A DNA stretch of 40,954 nt. Source: an uncultured Prolixibacteraceae bacterium (GTDB lineage: Bacteria > Bacteroidota > Bacteroidia > Bacteroidales > Prolixibacteraceae). The stretch lies in contig CAJXZG010000043.1 in NCBI GenBank assembly GCA_913063265.1, positions 1-40,954 of the forward strand. The letters are read 5' to 3'. A program made the translations under genes and the position numbers. Below are positions 33,888 to 40,954 of this stretch, in pieces (positions within the stretch are counted from its first letter, which is position 1; every line of letters begins with the position of its first letter). The notes beneath the pieces were generated by a model. The model had not been told where the DNA came from. It did no database searches and worked only from the letters and a program-made list of their open reading frames with translations.

Positions 33888-36800
33888 ATCAGAATTTGCT
33901 TTTGAAACCATTATCGAGGAACATTTCATTAATTCAGGATATCAAACTGTTGGAAGAGATGGATTTGATAAAGAGAGAGCAATATTCCCGAAGGAAGTTA
34001 TTGCATTTATTCAGCAAACTCAGAATAAAGAATGGCAAAAGCTTGAAAAACTGTTGGGAGATAATACTGAACAACAAGTTATTCATGATCTGTGTAAATG
34101 GATGGACTTAAATGGATCCTTGACTACTATCAGACACGGTTTTAAATGCTACGGCAGAAAATTGCAAATTGCTTATTTTAAGGCTCCTCATACGATGAAT
34201 CCTGAATTGGAGGAGAACTATTTGTTAAATAAATTGGGCATAACCCGCCAACTTCATTATTCTACGCGAAACAATAACTCTCTTGACGTAACCTTAAGCT
34301 TAAACGGAATACCAATTGCCACTCTGGAACTAAAAAATCCTATGACTGGGCAAACCGTAGAGAACGCAAAAAATCAATACAAACACGACCGCGATCCACG
34401 AGAAATATTATTTGAGTTTAAACGAAGAACGCTCGTACATTTTGTTGTTGACACTGAACTTGTTTACATGACAACCCGACTTGCCGGTGATGCAACCTTT
34501 TTCCTGCCATTCAATAAAGGTAACGAAGGAGGAGCTGGAAATCCGGTTGATACACAAGGTCGTAATTATCGTACTTCTTATCTTTGGGAAGAAGTGCTTA
34601 CCCCAGACAGCTTTATGGACATCATCGCACGGTTTATCCACCTACAGGTTGAAGAGAAGCTTACGGACGAAGGGCGTAAAGTGAAAAAAGAATCGATGAT
34701 ATTTCCACGTTATCATCAGATGCAGGCCGTCAGAAAATTGATAGATGCCTCATTGAAGGACGGTGTTGGAAATAATTATTTAATTGAACATTCTGCCGGA
34801 AGTGGAAAAAGCAATACCATAGCATGGCTTGCACACAGGCTTGCTTCATTGCACCATTCAAACAATGAAAAGGTATTTGATTCAGTTGTTGTAATCACAG
34901 ATAGGTTGGTTTTAGACAAACAACTTCAGGATACCATTTATCAGTTCGAGCACAAAATGGGTGTTGTGCAAAAGATTGATGTAAATTCCAAACAACTGGC
35001 TGAAGCTCTGGAGAATTCTGTTCCTATAATAATTACAACACTTCAGAAATTCCCATTTGTCTCACGTCAATTACAAAAACTGGCTGAAGAAAGAGGAGAA
35101 ACAAGCACTGGCGTTTTACCAACTAAAAAGTTTGCGGTTCTCATTGATGAAGCACATAGTTCTCAAAGTGGGGAAACAGCGACCGATTTAAAAGAAGTTT
35201 TAGGAGGGGACAAGCTTGTTGTTGATGCGAAATCAAAGGCACTGGAAGATGGAGCAGATAGCATGGAAGAACTTTATCGAAGTATGGCCAAAAGGGGAAG
35301 GCAATCAAATATTAGCTTTTATGCTTTTACTGCTACTCCAAAATACAAAACACTTTCTGTTTTTGGCGAAAATGGTGGTTCCTTTCATCGTTACACAATG
35401 CGGCAAGCCATTGAAGAAGTTTTCATATTAGATGTTTTAAAGAATTATACAACCTATAAAACCTATTACAAGCTACTAAAATCTAGCGAGGACGATCCAC
35501 AAGTAGAACGAAAAAAAGCGGCAAAAGCCCTTGCCCGTTTCTTGCGGTTACATCCACATAATATTTCCCAGAAGACAGAAATAATGGTTGAGCATTTTCA
35601 ATCATTTACCCGACACAAAATAGGAGGTCATGCCAAAGCAATGGTTGTTACCGGATCGCGTTTGGAAGCTGTTCGTTACAAACAAAGTTTTGATCAATAC
35701 ATCAAGAGTAAAGGATATCCTATCAAATCACTCGTTGCGTTTTCGGGAACCGTAAACGACGACAAAGTTAAAGATGTTTCATACACAGAGGAAGGCATGA
35801 ATAAAGGTATAAAGGAAAAAGAATTGCCTGAAAAATTCGGTACGCCGGAATATCATGTGTTATTAGTTGCGGAGAAATATCAAACCGGTTTTGATCAACC
35901 ACTTTTACATACTATGTATATTGATAAGCGGCTTGCAGGAATTCAGGCCGTGCAGACCTTATCAAGATTAAATCGTATTCATCCATTGAAAGAGGATACG
36001 TTTGTTCTGGACTTTGTTAACGATAGGGAAGAAATCCAACAAGCCTTTAAAACATACTATGAAGGAGTAGAAATTGGAGAAGAAGTTGACCCTTCAAATC
36101 TTTACCGGATTCAAGCAGAATTGGCTCTTTCAGGAATTTATATGAAAGAGGATGTTGATCGTTTTATTTCTATTTATTTTAAGGCAAAGCAGAAACAGAG
36201 CATTGCAGATCATGAGGCATTGAATGCAGCATTAGATCCAGTAGTATCTCGCTTTACAACATTGAAGAAAGAAAGTGAAGAAGAGGCTGAGGTTTGGCGA
36301 AAAAAAATGAATGCATTCAAAAATCTTTACGGTTTTTTAAGTCAAATAATTCCTTATCAGGATAGTGATTTGGAAAAGCTGTTTATTTTCTTTCGCCATT
36401 TATCACCAAAATTACCAAGAAAAAATTCAGGGCCTGATTATAATTTTGATGATAGCGTTAGGCTTGAATATTATCGACTGCAAAAGATCAGTGAAGGCTC
36501 CATAAGCCTGAAAGGGGAAAGCAAATATAAACTTCAGGGCCCGGAAGAAGTTGGTACTTCGATGGTAAGAGAAGATCCGGTTGCTTTTTCCCGATTAATT
36601 GATATTATTAATGAACGTTTTGGGACTGACTTTAATCAAGCCGACCAATATTTCTTTGATCAAATCATTGAAACAGCGATTTTGGATGAAGGTCTAATAA
36701 ATGCAGCGGAGGTAAATCCAGAAGATAAATTTGAGTTGGTTTTTAAAAATATTCTTGAAAATTTATTTGTTGAGAGAATTGATCAGAATGAGGAAATTTT

Positions 36801-36927
36801 TGCACGTTTCATGAACGATCAAGCTTTTCAAAAAATTGTGACTAAATGGTTATCCAGTCAGGCATTTAACAAAATCAAAAATAACGTTCAGAACAACTTG
36901 TCAGTAAAACGAACTAATAATATTTAG
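33874..36927 (+). CDS. hsdR: Type I restriction endonuclease motor/nuclease subunit
   Basis: A 1017-residue HsdR. The N-terminal nuclease site is SLDVTLSLNGIPIATLELKNP, with D138 and E152-x-K154, and a QYKHDRDP segment (168-175) corresponds to the QxxxY helix. The SF2 helicase motor has Walker A HSAGSGKSNT (306-315) and DEAH (425-428), then AFTATP (motif III), and later VLLVAEKYQTGFDQP and LSRLNRIHP (motif VI). It translocates DNA and cuts far from unmethylated sites. It is the last gene of the operon, overlapping ptuB by 14 bp. A hairpin follows the stop. Confidence 0.95.
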   Translation: MYLNKSEFAFETIIEEHFINSGYQTVGRDGFDKERAIFPKEVIAFIQQTQNKEWQKLEKLLGDNTEQQVIHDLCKWMDLNGSLTTIRHGFKCYGRKLQIAYFKAPHTMNPELEENYLLNKLGITRQLHYSTRNNNSLDVTLSLNGIPIATLELKNPMTGQTVENAKNQYKHDRDPREILFEFKRRTLVHFVVDTELVYMTTRLAGDATFFLPFNKGNEGGAGNPVDTQGRNYRTSYLWEEVLTPDSFMDIIARFIHLQVEEKLTDEGRKVKKESMIFPRYHQMQAVRKLIDASLKDGVGNNYLIEHSAGSGKSNTIAWLAHRLASLHHSNNEKVFDSVVVITDRLVLDKQLQDTIYQFEHKMGVVQKIDVNSKQLAEALENSVPIIITTLQKFPFVSRQLQKLAEERGETSTGVLPTKKFAVLIDEAHSSQSGETATDLKEVLGGDKLVVDAKSKALEDGADSMEELYRSMAKRGRQSNISFYAFTATPKYKTLSVFGENGGSFHRYTMRQAIEEVFILDVLKNYTTYKTYYKLLKSSEDDPQVERKKAAKALARFLRLHPHNISQKTEIMVEHFQSFTRHKIGGHAKAMVVTGSRLEAVRYKQSFDQYIKSKGYPIKSLVAFSGTVNDDKVKDVSYTEEGMNKGIKEKELPEKFGTPEYHVLLVAEKYQTGFDQPLLHTMYIDKRLAGIQAVQTLSRLNRIHPLKEDTFVLDFVNDREEIQQAFKTYYEGVEIGEEVDPSNLYRIQAELALSGIYMKEDVDRFISIYFKAKQKQSIADHEALNAALDPVVSRFTTLKKESEEEAEVWRKKMNAFKNLYGFLSQIIPYQDSDLEKLFIFFRHLSPKLPRKNSGPDYNFDDSVRLEYYRLQKISEGSISLKGESKYKLQGPEEVGTSMVREDPVAFSRLIDIINERFGTDFNQADQYFFDQIIETAILDEGLINAAEVNPEDKFELVFKNILENLFVERIDQNEEIFARFMNDQAFQKIVTKWLSSQAFNKIKNNVQNNLSVKRTNNI

Positions 36928-36936
36928 AAGATAAAT

Positions 36937-36959
36937 CAGAATTAGGAAAATTCTGTTTT
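36937..36959 (+). terminator. Rho-independent terminator of the hsd operon
   Basis: CAGAATT (36937-36943) and AATTCTG (36949-36955) form a 7-bp stem with a 5-base loop, followed by TTTT. It sits 10 bases after the hsdR stop and just before the convergent stop of the next gene. AT-rich and so only moderately stable. Confidence 0.5.
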
Positions 36960-36962
36960 AAA

Positions 36963-38219
36963 TTAACTCCGAATAATAATACCGCGTAAATTTTTGAAAA
37001 TTGAAGCTTTATTATCGACTTTTAAGTTTTTCCTTATTTCTCTTTTATTTGTAATGTATGCTTCTTGAAGATTTTTTTTCTCAAATTCCACTTTAATCAT
37101 ATCATCAGTAGCATTAATAAATTTTAAGGGTTTGGGAAATGCGTAGTTGCATCCTTCCAACCAAATATCTTTAAAATCATTTATAAAGGATTGTTCGGTT
37201 AATATTTCTTTATGTTTAATGTTTTTCAAGTTTGTATAATACAATTCAACAGATTCGACTTTAGCCCCTGATTCAATATTAGTTGTAGAATTTTCTTCAA
37301 ATCCTATTAAATGTAAGGTTCTTTTTAAAATTTCTATATCCTTACTATTGTTTTCCCAAATCAATGGTGCATAGATTTTTCTTAAAAATAGCAGCTTTGC
37401 AATTGATTTATTAGTATTAAAAACCATTGCAGCACATTCCATTAGATATGGATTATTGGTCTTATTAACCATATCCGTAAAAATCAAACATGATGCGGAA
37501 TCTACGTCATAGTTGACACCAATCTTAAAGTTTTTAAATTTTGAAATCTTTCTTTGTGTTACATACATTTTTAACGGTTTTATAATTAAGTCCACACTTT
37601 TAACTTTTACCTTTTCAGGTACGGGAACCGTTTGGGTTGTATAAATAACAATTCGTTGTAAATTATTTAATACGAATACCAGCAAATCATCTGTGTATGT
37701 AGCAAACCTTTTATCATAAAAAACAAATCTTCTTTCAAATTGCTGTATTATATTTTTCAAATAATACATTAAAGTCGCAGCTTCTGTACTACTATCTTGC
37801 GAAATTAAGTATCCTTCTTCAATTGCCTTAGATAAATTTATTATATCTTGATGTTTTAGCCTCTGAACATTATATATGAGAGGATTATATTGGCTAATAA
37901 GTTTTTGACAATATGATCTCACTTGTGAATTGGAATTGTGTATTTGTTCAATTCTTTGTGTTATATGATTTTCAATTAGTTTCTTTTTTACCAATGGTCT
38001 AGCTAATAAGATTCCTAGAAGTGCCACACCAGGACCTAATATACTCACAAAGTATCCCCATATTTTATCAAATAGGGTAAAATCTGAAACATTATTCTGT
38101 GCTTCTAATAAATTTCCAATATTTGTTTGACACAAAATTGCACCAACAGAATTCAAGCAAAAAAGAGGTGAAATACATAAGAATATTAAAAAACATTTGA
38201 TGTAATAAGACCTTGTCAT
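36963..38219 (-). CDS. Unrecognised membrane protein with long cytoplasmic domain
   Basis: I do not recognise this family. The ATG at 38219 gives MTRSYYIKCFLIFLCISPLFCLNSVGA, a good signal-type or anchor helix; an alternative TTG start at 38246 adds nine hydrophobic residues and is less likely. A second helix lies around residues 55-75 (IWGYFVSILGPGVALLGILLARP). The rest, about 340 residues, is mostly charged and mixed, probably cytoplasmic. It begins with VKKKLIENHITQRIEQI, a possible coiled coil. No enzymatic motif is visible. Convergent with the hsd operon and co-directional with the next unknown gene (gap about 190 bp). Membrane-anchored sensor or effector is a guess from context. Confidence 0.55.
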   Translation of the reverse strand: MTRSYYIKCFLIFLCISPLFCLNSVGAILCQTNIGNLLEAQNNVSDFTLFDKIWGYFVSILGPGVALLGILLARPLVKKKLIENHITQRIEQIHNSNSQVRSYCQKLISQYNPLIYNVQRLKHQDIINLSKAIEEGYLISQDSSTEAATLMYYLKNIIQQFERRFVFYDKRFATYTDDLLVFVLNNLQRIVIYTTQTVPVPEKVKVKSVDLIIKPLKMYVTQRKISKFKNFKIGVNYDVDSASCLIFTDMVNKTNNPYLMECAAMVFNTNKSIAKLLFLRKIYAPLIWENNSKDIEILKRTLHLIGFEENSTTNIESGAKVESVELYYTNLKNIKHKEILTEQSFINDFKDIWLEGCNYAFPKPLKFINATDDMIKVEFEKKNLQEAYITNKREIRKNLKVDNKASIFKNLRGIIIRS

Positions 38220-38411
38220 GATTATAAAGATTAGCAAAAAAAACAATAATTATTTCTAAAATTAATATGTTTTTCGGAAAGTTTGTCAGATACTCTTTTG
38301 AAGAAATAGAATTATTATTAAATACAATTTAAAAGGTTAGCATCACAGTTCTAAAGGGTATAATTGAGCCTTAAACTTCAATAAATTGTATTTCCTTTAA
38401 ATTCCGATATA

Positions 38412-39749
38412 TTAAATTATTATTTCACCAACTTTATGTTTCCATTCAGCAAATCCGTTTGTTTGATTATCCTGCGTATTTTGGTGATTAAATATGGTAA
38501 ATAAAATATCAGCGTCGATTAATTTTTGTTTATGGGCTGATTTATATTCATTTCTCCCGTTTTCTCGAATATACCCAATGCTCTGCTCAATCCTTTTCAG
38601 TTGTTCAACCAGCTTATGAGATTTATCCAAACTCCATATATAAGTAGCATGTGAATTTAAGAGCTCCCAGGCATAATGATTTTTTGTATCACCCTCTATG
38701 AAAAATAAAAATCCAAATTTCGGTTTTAAAGTAAAATGAATCTTTTCTGTAGGACAGTGTAACTTGCCTGATAACAATTTCAATTGTCTTTTATTTCTAA
38801 TATCACTTGAATTGATTAATTCTTGAACAACGTCTTCTTCAGTTATTTTTAAGCAATTACCTTTTTTTTCAGTATCATTTAATTCGGTTATTTCCTCTGA
38901 AGTATAAAGTCCCTTACTATTGTTGTTTTTAATTTCTATTTTTCTAAAATCCTGTATTTTAGATTGCTTGATGGATTTTAACAGATTTTTATTTATTTGT
39001 GCAATTTCTTTCGATTCAGATTTTATCTCAGTGAATTTATCACCTCTGAATTTAATAGTTGCAGAAACATTAAATTTTTTTCTATTTTTGAAGGCCTTAG
39101 GGAAAAAATATTTTACATGTTCGAACTCTTCAAGGATGTTATCATTAAATATGATAAAATTTAATTCCAACCTTGCTTCTTTTATATATTTCGTAAACTC
39201 AACTTTCCCATTTTTAAACGATGCTTTTGTAAAATGAAATTTAAATTTGATTTTTATTTCAGTTTCAATATTATTTGGATTTAGGATTTCTGTTTCATTC
39301 TTATGTTCAGTATCAGCATTTCCCCATTCACCTTCATAATTGTTTTCTTCTGGTGGCATTTCATCAAATCCGTAAAACGGTATATCAATGCCTCTTTTTA
39401 ACTTCAGCTCAGGAATGAGTTCAGCAAATCCCTCTTCTAAATACCAAGTCAATTGAAATTCCAATTTTTCCCACTTAACCTTATTAAATACTATTGAATT
39501 AATATTCCTTTTTAGCTTTTGTGTTTGAAATTGACTTATGTCCGTTGGATGGTAATCTATTATTTCTACATCTAATTGCTTCAATTCTGAATTAAAGTTT
39601 TTTAATTCAAGCTGCCAATAAATATCAAAATTGCTCTTAAATCCAAAGTCACCGAATGGAAAATTTGTTTTTTGAAATGAAATATAATTATTAGGTGTTA
39701 TAAAGATTTTGTCATCAACAATCTTTACTATTCGAAGGTTCTTCTTCAC
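38412..39749 (-). CDS. Unrecognised 445-residue protein
   Basis: No family recognised. Start is a GTG at 39749. Residues 1-220 are rich in beta-type, aromatic and acidic sequence (YWQLELKNFNSELKQLDVEII, GDKFTEIKSE). Residues 250-320 are lysine/glutamate-rich and probably flexible. The C-terminal 120 residues have a compact look: LKPKFGFLFFIEGDTKNHYAWELLNSHATYIWSLDKS, then basic helices. No signal peptide and no clear nuclease or ATPase motif, though GDTKNHYAWELLNS could be a binding loop. The phased palindrome array lies 230-470 bp upstream of the start. Co-transcription with the membrane protein gene downstream is possible. Confidence 0.5.
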   Translation of the reverse strand: MKKNLRIVKIVDDKIFITPNNYISFQKTNFPFGDFGFKSNFDIYWQLELKNFNSELKQLDVEIIDYHPTDISQFQTQKLKRNINSIVFNKVKWEKLEFQLTWYLEEGFAELIPELKLKRGIDIPFYGFDEMPPEENNYEGEWGNADTEHKNETEILNPNNIETEIKIKFKFHFTKASFKNGKVEFTKYIKEARLELNFIIFNDNILEEFEHVKYFFPKAFKNRKKFNVSATIKFRGDKFTEIKSESKEIAQINKNLLKSIKQSKIQDFRKIEIKNNNSKGLYTSEEITELNDTEKKGNCLKITEEDVVQELINSSDIRNKRQLKLLSGKLHCPTEKIHFTLKPKFGFLFFIEGDTKNHYAWELLNSHATYIWSLDKSHKLVEQLKRIEQSIGYIRENGRNEYKSAHKQKLIDADILFTIFNHQNTQDNQTNGFAEWKHKVGEIII

Positions 39750-39968
39750 GGTTTAATTTTTTAATGAAAGAGTATTCGGTGATACTCTGATTTATGGTTT
39801 TGCGTAGTTAAAAATACAAATGCTATTTTAATAAACAAGATTGACAATGTTTGTATTATAAGATTTTAGAATAAAGAATTATAGTTAAAGGTTACCATTA
39901 CCTTGCAAATTTGTAACCTTCCATTTTGCATTTTTCAATGTGTTCTTTTGTTTATCTGAGTTAAAGCG

Positions 39969-39984
39969 CAGTAAAACAGTTGGT
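39969..39984 (+). repeat. Left copy of bracketing direct repeat
   Basis: CAGTAAAACAGTTGGT here recurs as CAGTAAACAGTTGGT at 40412-40426 (one A fewer), bracketing the phased array and the CGGTATA units. Shorter related CAGTAAnC words are at 40231 and 40377. The first GGTTAACC begins within its last bases. Confidence 0.55.
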
Positions 39985-40217
39985 TAACCTACCGTGTTCT
40001 TAAGGTATTTTAAAGGTAAACCTAAGGTAAACCTGAGATTTCTATAAGGTTAATCTCGAAGTTCTAATGGTTAACCTTATAAAGAACTTGTGGTTAACCT
40101 GGTTAAATTTGATGGAAAACCTGGGTAAACCTGTTTGGAACCGTTAAAAATTCCAGGTTAACTATTTGAAGAAACAAAAGAAATAATGGTTACATATTTA
40201 TAGATAACCGGTTAACC
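39982..40217. repeat. Array of GGTTAACC-like palindromes on a helical grid
   Basis: Start positions of GGTTAACC-like octamers: 39982 (exact), 40004 (weak), 40015 and 40026 (GGTAAACC), 40048 (GGTTAATC), 40069 and 40092 (exact), 40114 (GGAAAACC), 40124 (GGTAAACC), 40156 (GGTTAACT), 40188 (GGTTACAT), 40210 (exact). Offsets from the first are 0, 22, 33, 44, 66, 87, 110, 132, 142, 174, 206, 228, all close to multiples of 10.9 bp, so the sites would face the same side of the helix. One off-grid partial copy is at 40101. This suggests cooperative binding by a dimeric protein. Confidence 0.75.
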
Positions 40218-40306
40218 TGTGATGATTTTCCAGTAAGCATGGTATTTCGTTTTGAAAAGAAATGATTAAAATACCAAAATAAATACTTCAAGTATTCTGC
40301 TTGTTT

Positions 40307-40370
40307 TAACGGTATATTTACCGGTACATCAAAAGTATATCTTGAGTATTTACCGGTATATTTATCGGTA
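40307..40370 (+). repeat. Two 20-bp CGGTATA-type repeat units
   Basis: TAACGGTATATTTACCGGTA (40307-40326) and TACCGGTATATTTATCGGTA (40351-40370) agree at 18 of 20 positions and are 44 bp apart, four helical turns. Each holds two CGGTA half-sites 12 bp apart. A further GGTATATA is at 40401. The sites are AT-rich and differ from the GGTTAACC family next to them. Confidence 0.65.
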
Positions 40371-40411
40371 TAATTTCAGTAAACGGAAGGTATGTTAAAT
40401 GGTATATATTA

Positions 40412-40426
40412 CAGTAAACAGTTGGT
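40412..40426 (+). repeat. Right copy of bracketing direct repeat
   Basis: CAGTAAACAGTTGGT pairs with the left copy at 39969-39984. The two are 443 bp apart and enclose all other repeats in this region. Confidence 0.55.
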
Positions 40427-40516
40427 CTGAAAAAGAAATAATTAAAATGATTAATACAAGTAATTTGAACGAACCTCTTCTTATTCAATTGTCCTGTATG
40501 TGAAGATTGTCAGATC

Positions 40517-40954
40517 CTACATTTTATATTTTTCCAATAGAATATTAAGATGTTTTATTATCTCATACTCTATTTGCTTTTCGTTTCGTATTATATCCTC
40601 TAAATACTGCCATTCTCTAATGATTTCATTTATTGTTCTTTTTTTTATGAAATTTAAACCTTTACTTGCGGTTTCAATAAATGTTAAATTGGACAATCTA
40701 GTCAAGTTTTTTAATGACTCTTTATAATTATTATCGTTTAAATGGTAAAATTTTTCTTGAATTATTAGGTCGAACTTTGCATGGCGTAGATTTTCTAAAA
40801 CACCATTTTTGTCAAAATTTCTTTGGTGAAATGCCAATGTCAAAAAGTGCTGAAAATATTCAATCCTGTCATCATAAAAGTTATAATCCGGATTACAAAT
40901 ATCCCCAGTCAGTCGATTTTCATTGATCAAGTCTTTTTCTATTGAAGTCCCTGA
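40517..40954 (-). CDS. Unrecognised protein, N-terminus beyond window edge
   Basis: The frame is open from base 40954 to the stop at 40517. A TTG at 40930 could start a 137-residue protein (LINENRLTGDICNPDYNF...), but the frame continues upstream to the edge (SGTSIEKD), so the gene is probably partial. The visible part is helical, with many charged and aromatic residues (IEYFQHFLTLAFHQRNFDKNGVLENLRHAKFDLIIQ; EIIREWQYLEDIIRNEKQIEYEIIKHLNILLEKY). No known motif or membrane segment. It lies upstream of the noncoding repeat region on the same strand. Confidence 0.45.
   Translation of the reverse strand, partial: SGTSIEKDLINENRLTGDICNPDYNFYDDRIEYFQHFLTLAFHQRNFDKNGVLENLRHAKFDLIIQEKFYHLNDNNYKESLKNLTRLSNLTFIETASKGLNFIKKRTINEIIREWQYLEDIIRNEKQIEYEIIKHLNILLEKYKM

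Larger units (their letters stand above)
39750..40516. other. 767-bp noncoding region with phased palindromes and AT-rich repeats
   Basis: The stretch has no ORF of significance on either strand. It holds the GGTTAACC-like array (39982-40217), two CGGTATA-type 20-bp units (40307-40370) and bracketing direct repeats (39969-39984 and 40412-40426). It lies between two co-directional minus-strand genes. Dense short palindromes plus an AT-rich stretch resemble an iteron origin, a partition site or a multi-site operator, but none can be chosen from the sequence. Confidence 0.7.
24096..40954. mobile_element. Genomic island at ssrA (left part, right end outside window)
   Basis: This is inferred from the tmRNA 3' end next to a tyrosine recombinase gene, followed by a cargo of defence-type and unrecognised genes: nuclease-like proteins, a type I restriction system with a Septu-like pair, and membrane proteins. 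No conjugation or phage structural genes are seen in this part. The element would be at least 16.8 kb. A composite of several insertions cannot be excluded. Confidence 0.6.

Noticed and set aside
39982..40217. CRISPR array
   Set aside because: Repeats are only 8-10 bp, degenerate and palindromic, spacing varies (10-32 bp), and no cas genes are present.
24071..40954. Second attachment site within the window
   Set aside because: I looked for another copy of the tmRNA 3' end (GGGTTCGACTCCCGCC) on both strands and saw none; the shared GACTCCCG at about 24235 is too short to call.

Overview
The window looks like chromosomal DNA of an AT-rich member of the Bacteroidota. Three things seen in the sequence support this. 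The tmRNA encodes the tag GENNYALAA, close to known Bacteroides-type tags. Several genes are preceded by TAnnTTTG -7 boxes, and Shine-Dalgarno sequences are not evident. The integrase also resembles the CTnDOT/Bacteroidetes tyrosine-recombinase group. No genus can be named from the sequence alone.

Layout. Positions 1-18,300 hold one long minus-strand exopolysaccharide/capsule cluster, read right to left. It begins with an HTH regulator that has a palindrome over its probable promoter. Then come an outer-membrane SLBB/Wza-type export protein, a Wzz-type chain-length protein, a Wzx flippase, a SAM-methyltransferase-like protein, three GT4-type and one GT2 glycosyltransferases, two hexapeptide acyltransferases, a Wzy/WaaL-type polymerase, a NTP_transf_5 protein, a GalU-like nucleotidyltransferase and a large GHMP-kinase/UDPGP-pyrophosphorylase fusion that runs off the left edge. 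This is a Wzx/Wzy-dependent pathway with its own sugar activation. The phosphoglycosyl transferase that would start synthesis is not in the window. Positions 18,584-19,396 encode an outer-membrane beta-barrel protein. Positions 19,797-23,600 form a plus-strand operon: acyl-CoA synthetase, a kinase resembling plant glucuronokinase, and GalU. The last two could activate glucuronate to UDP-glucuronate for the polysaccharide.

At 23,699-24,095 lies ssrA (tmRNA). A tyrosine-recombinase gene follows directly, so everything from about 24,096 to the right edge is probably an integrated genomic island whose far end is outside the window. The island carries defence-type genes. One minus-strand group encodes a GIY-YIG protein (interrupted by an in-frame TAG), a PD-(D/E)XK nuclease-like protein, a nuclease-like domain fused to two membrane helices, and a two-helix membrane protein. 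Divergent to it is a tightly overlapped operon hsdM-hsdS-ptuA-ptuB-hsdR: a type I restriction-modification system with a Septu-like ATPase/HNH pair inserted between hsdS and hsdR. Beyond it are two unrecognised minus-strand genes and a 767-bp noncoding region. That region contains about a dozen GGTTAACC-like palindromes on a helical (~10.9 bp) grid, followed by two copies of a 20-bp CGGTATA-type unit.

Most likely leads for something undescribed are the Septu module inside the hsd operon, the helically phased repeat array with its neighbouring unknown genes, and the four-gene nuclease/membrane group with its nonsense-interrupted first gene.
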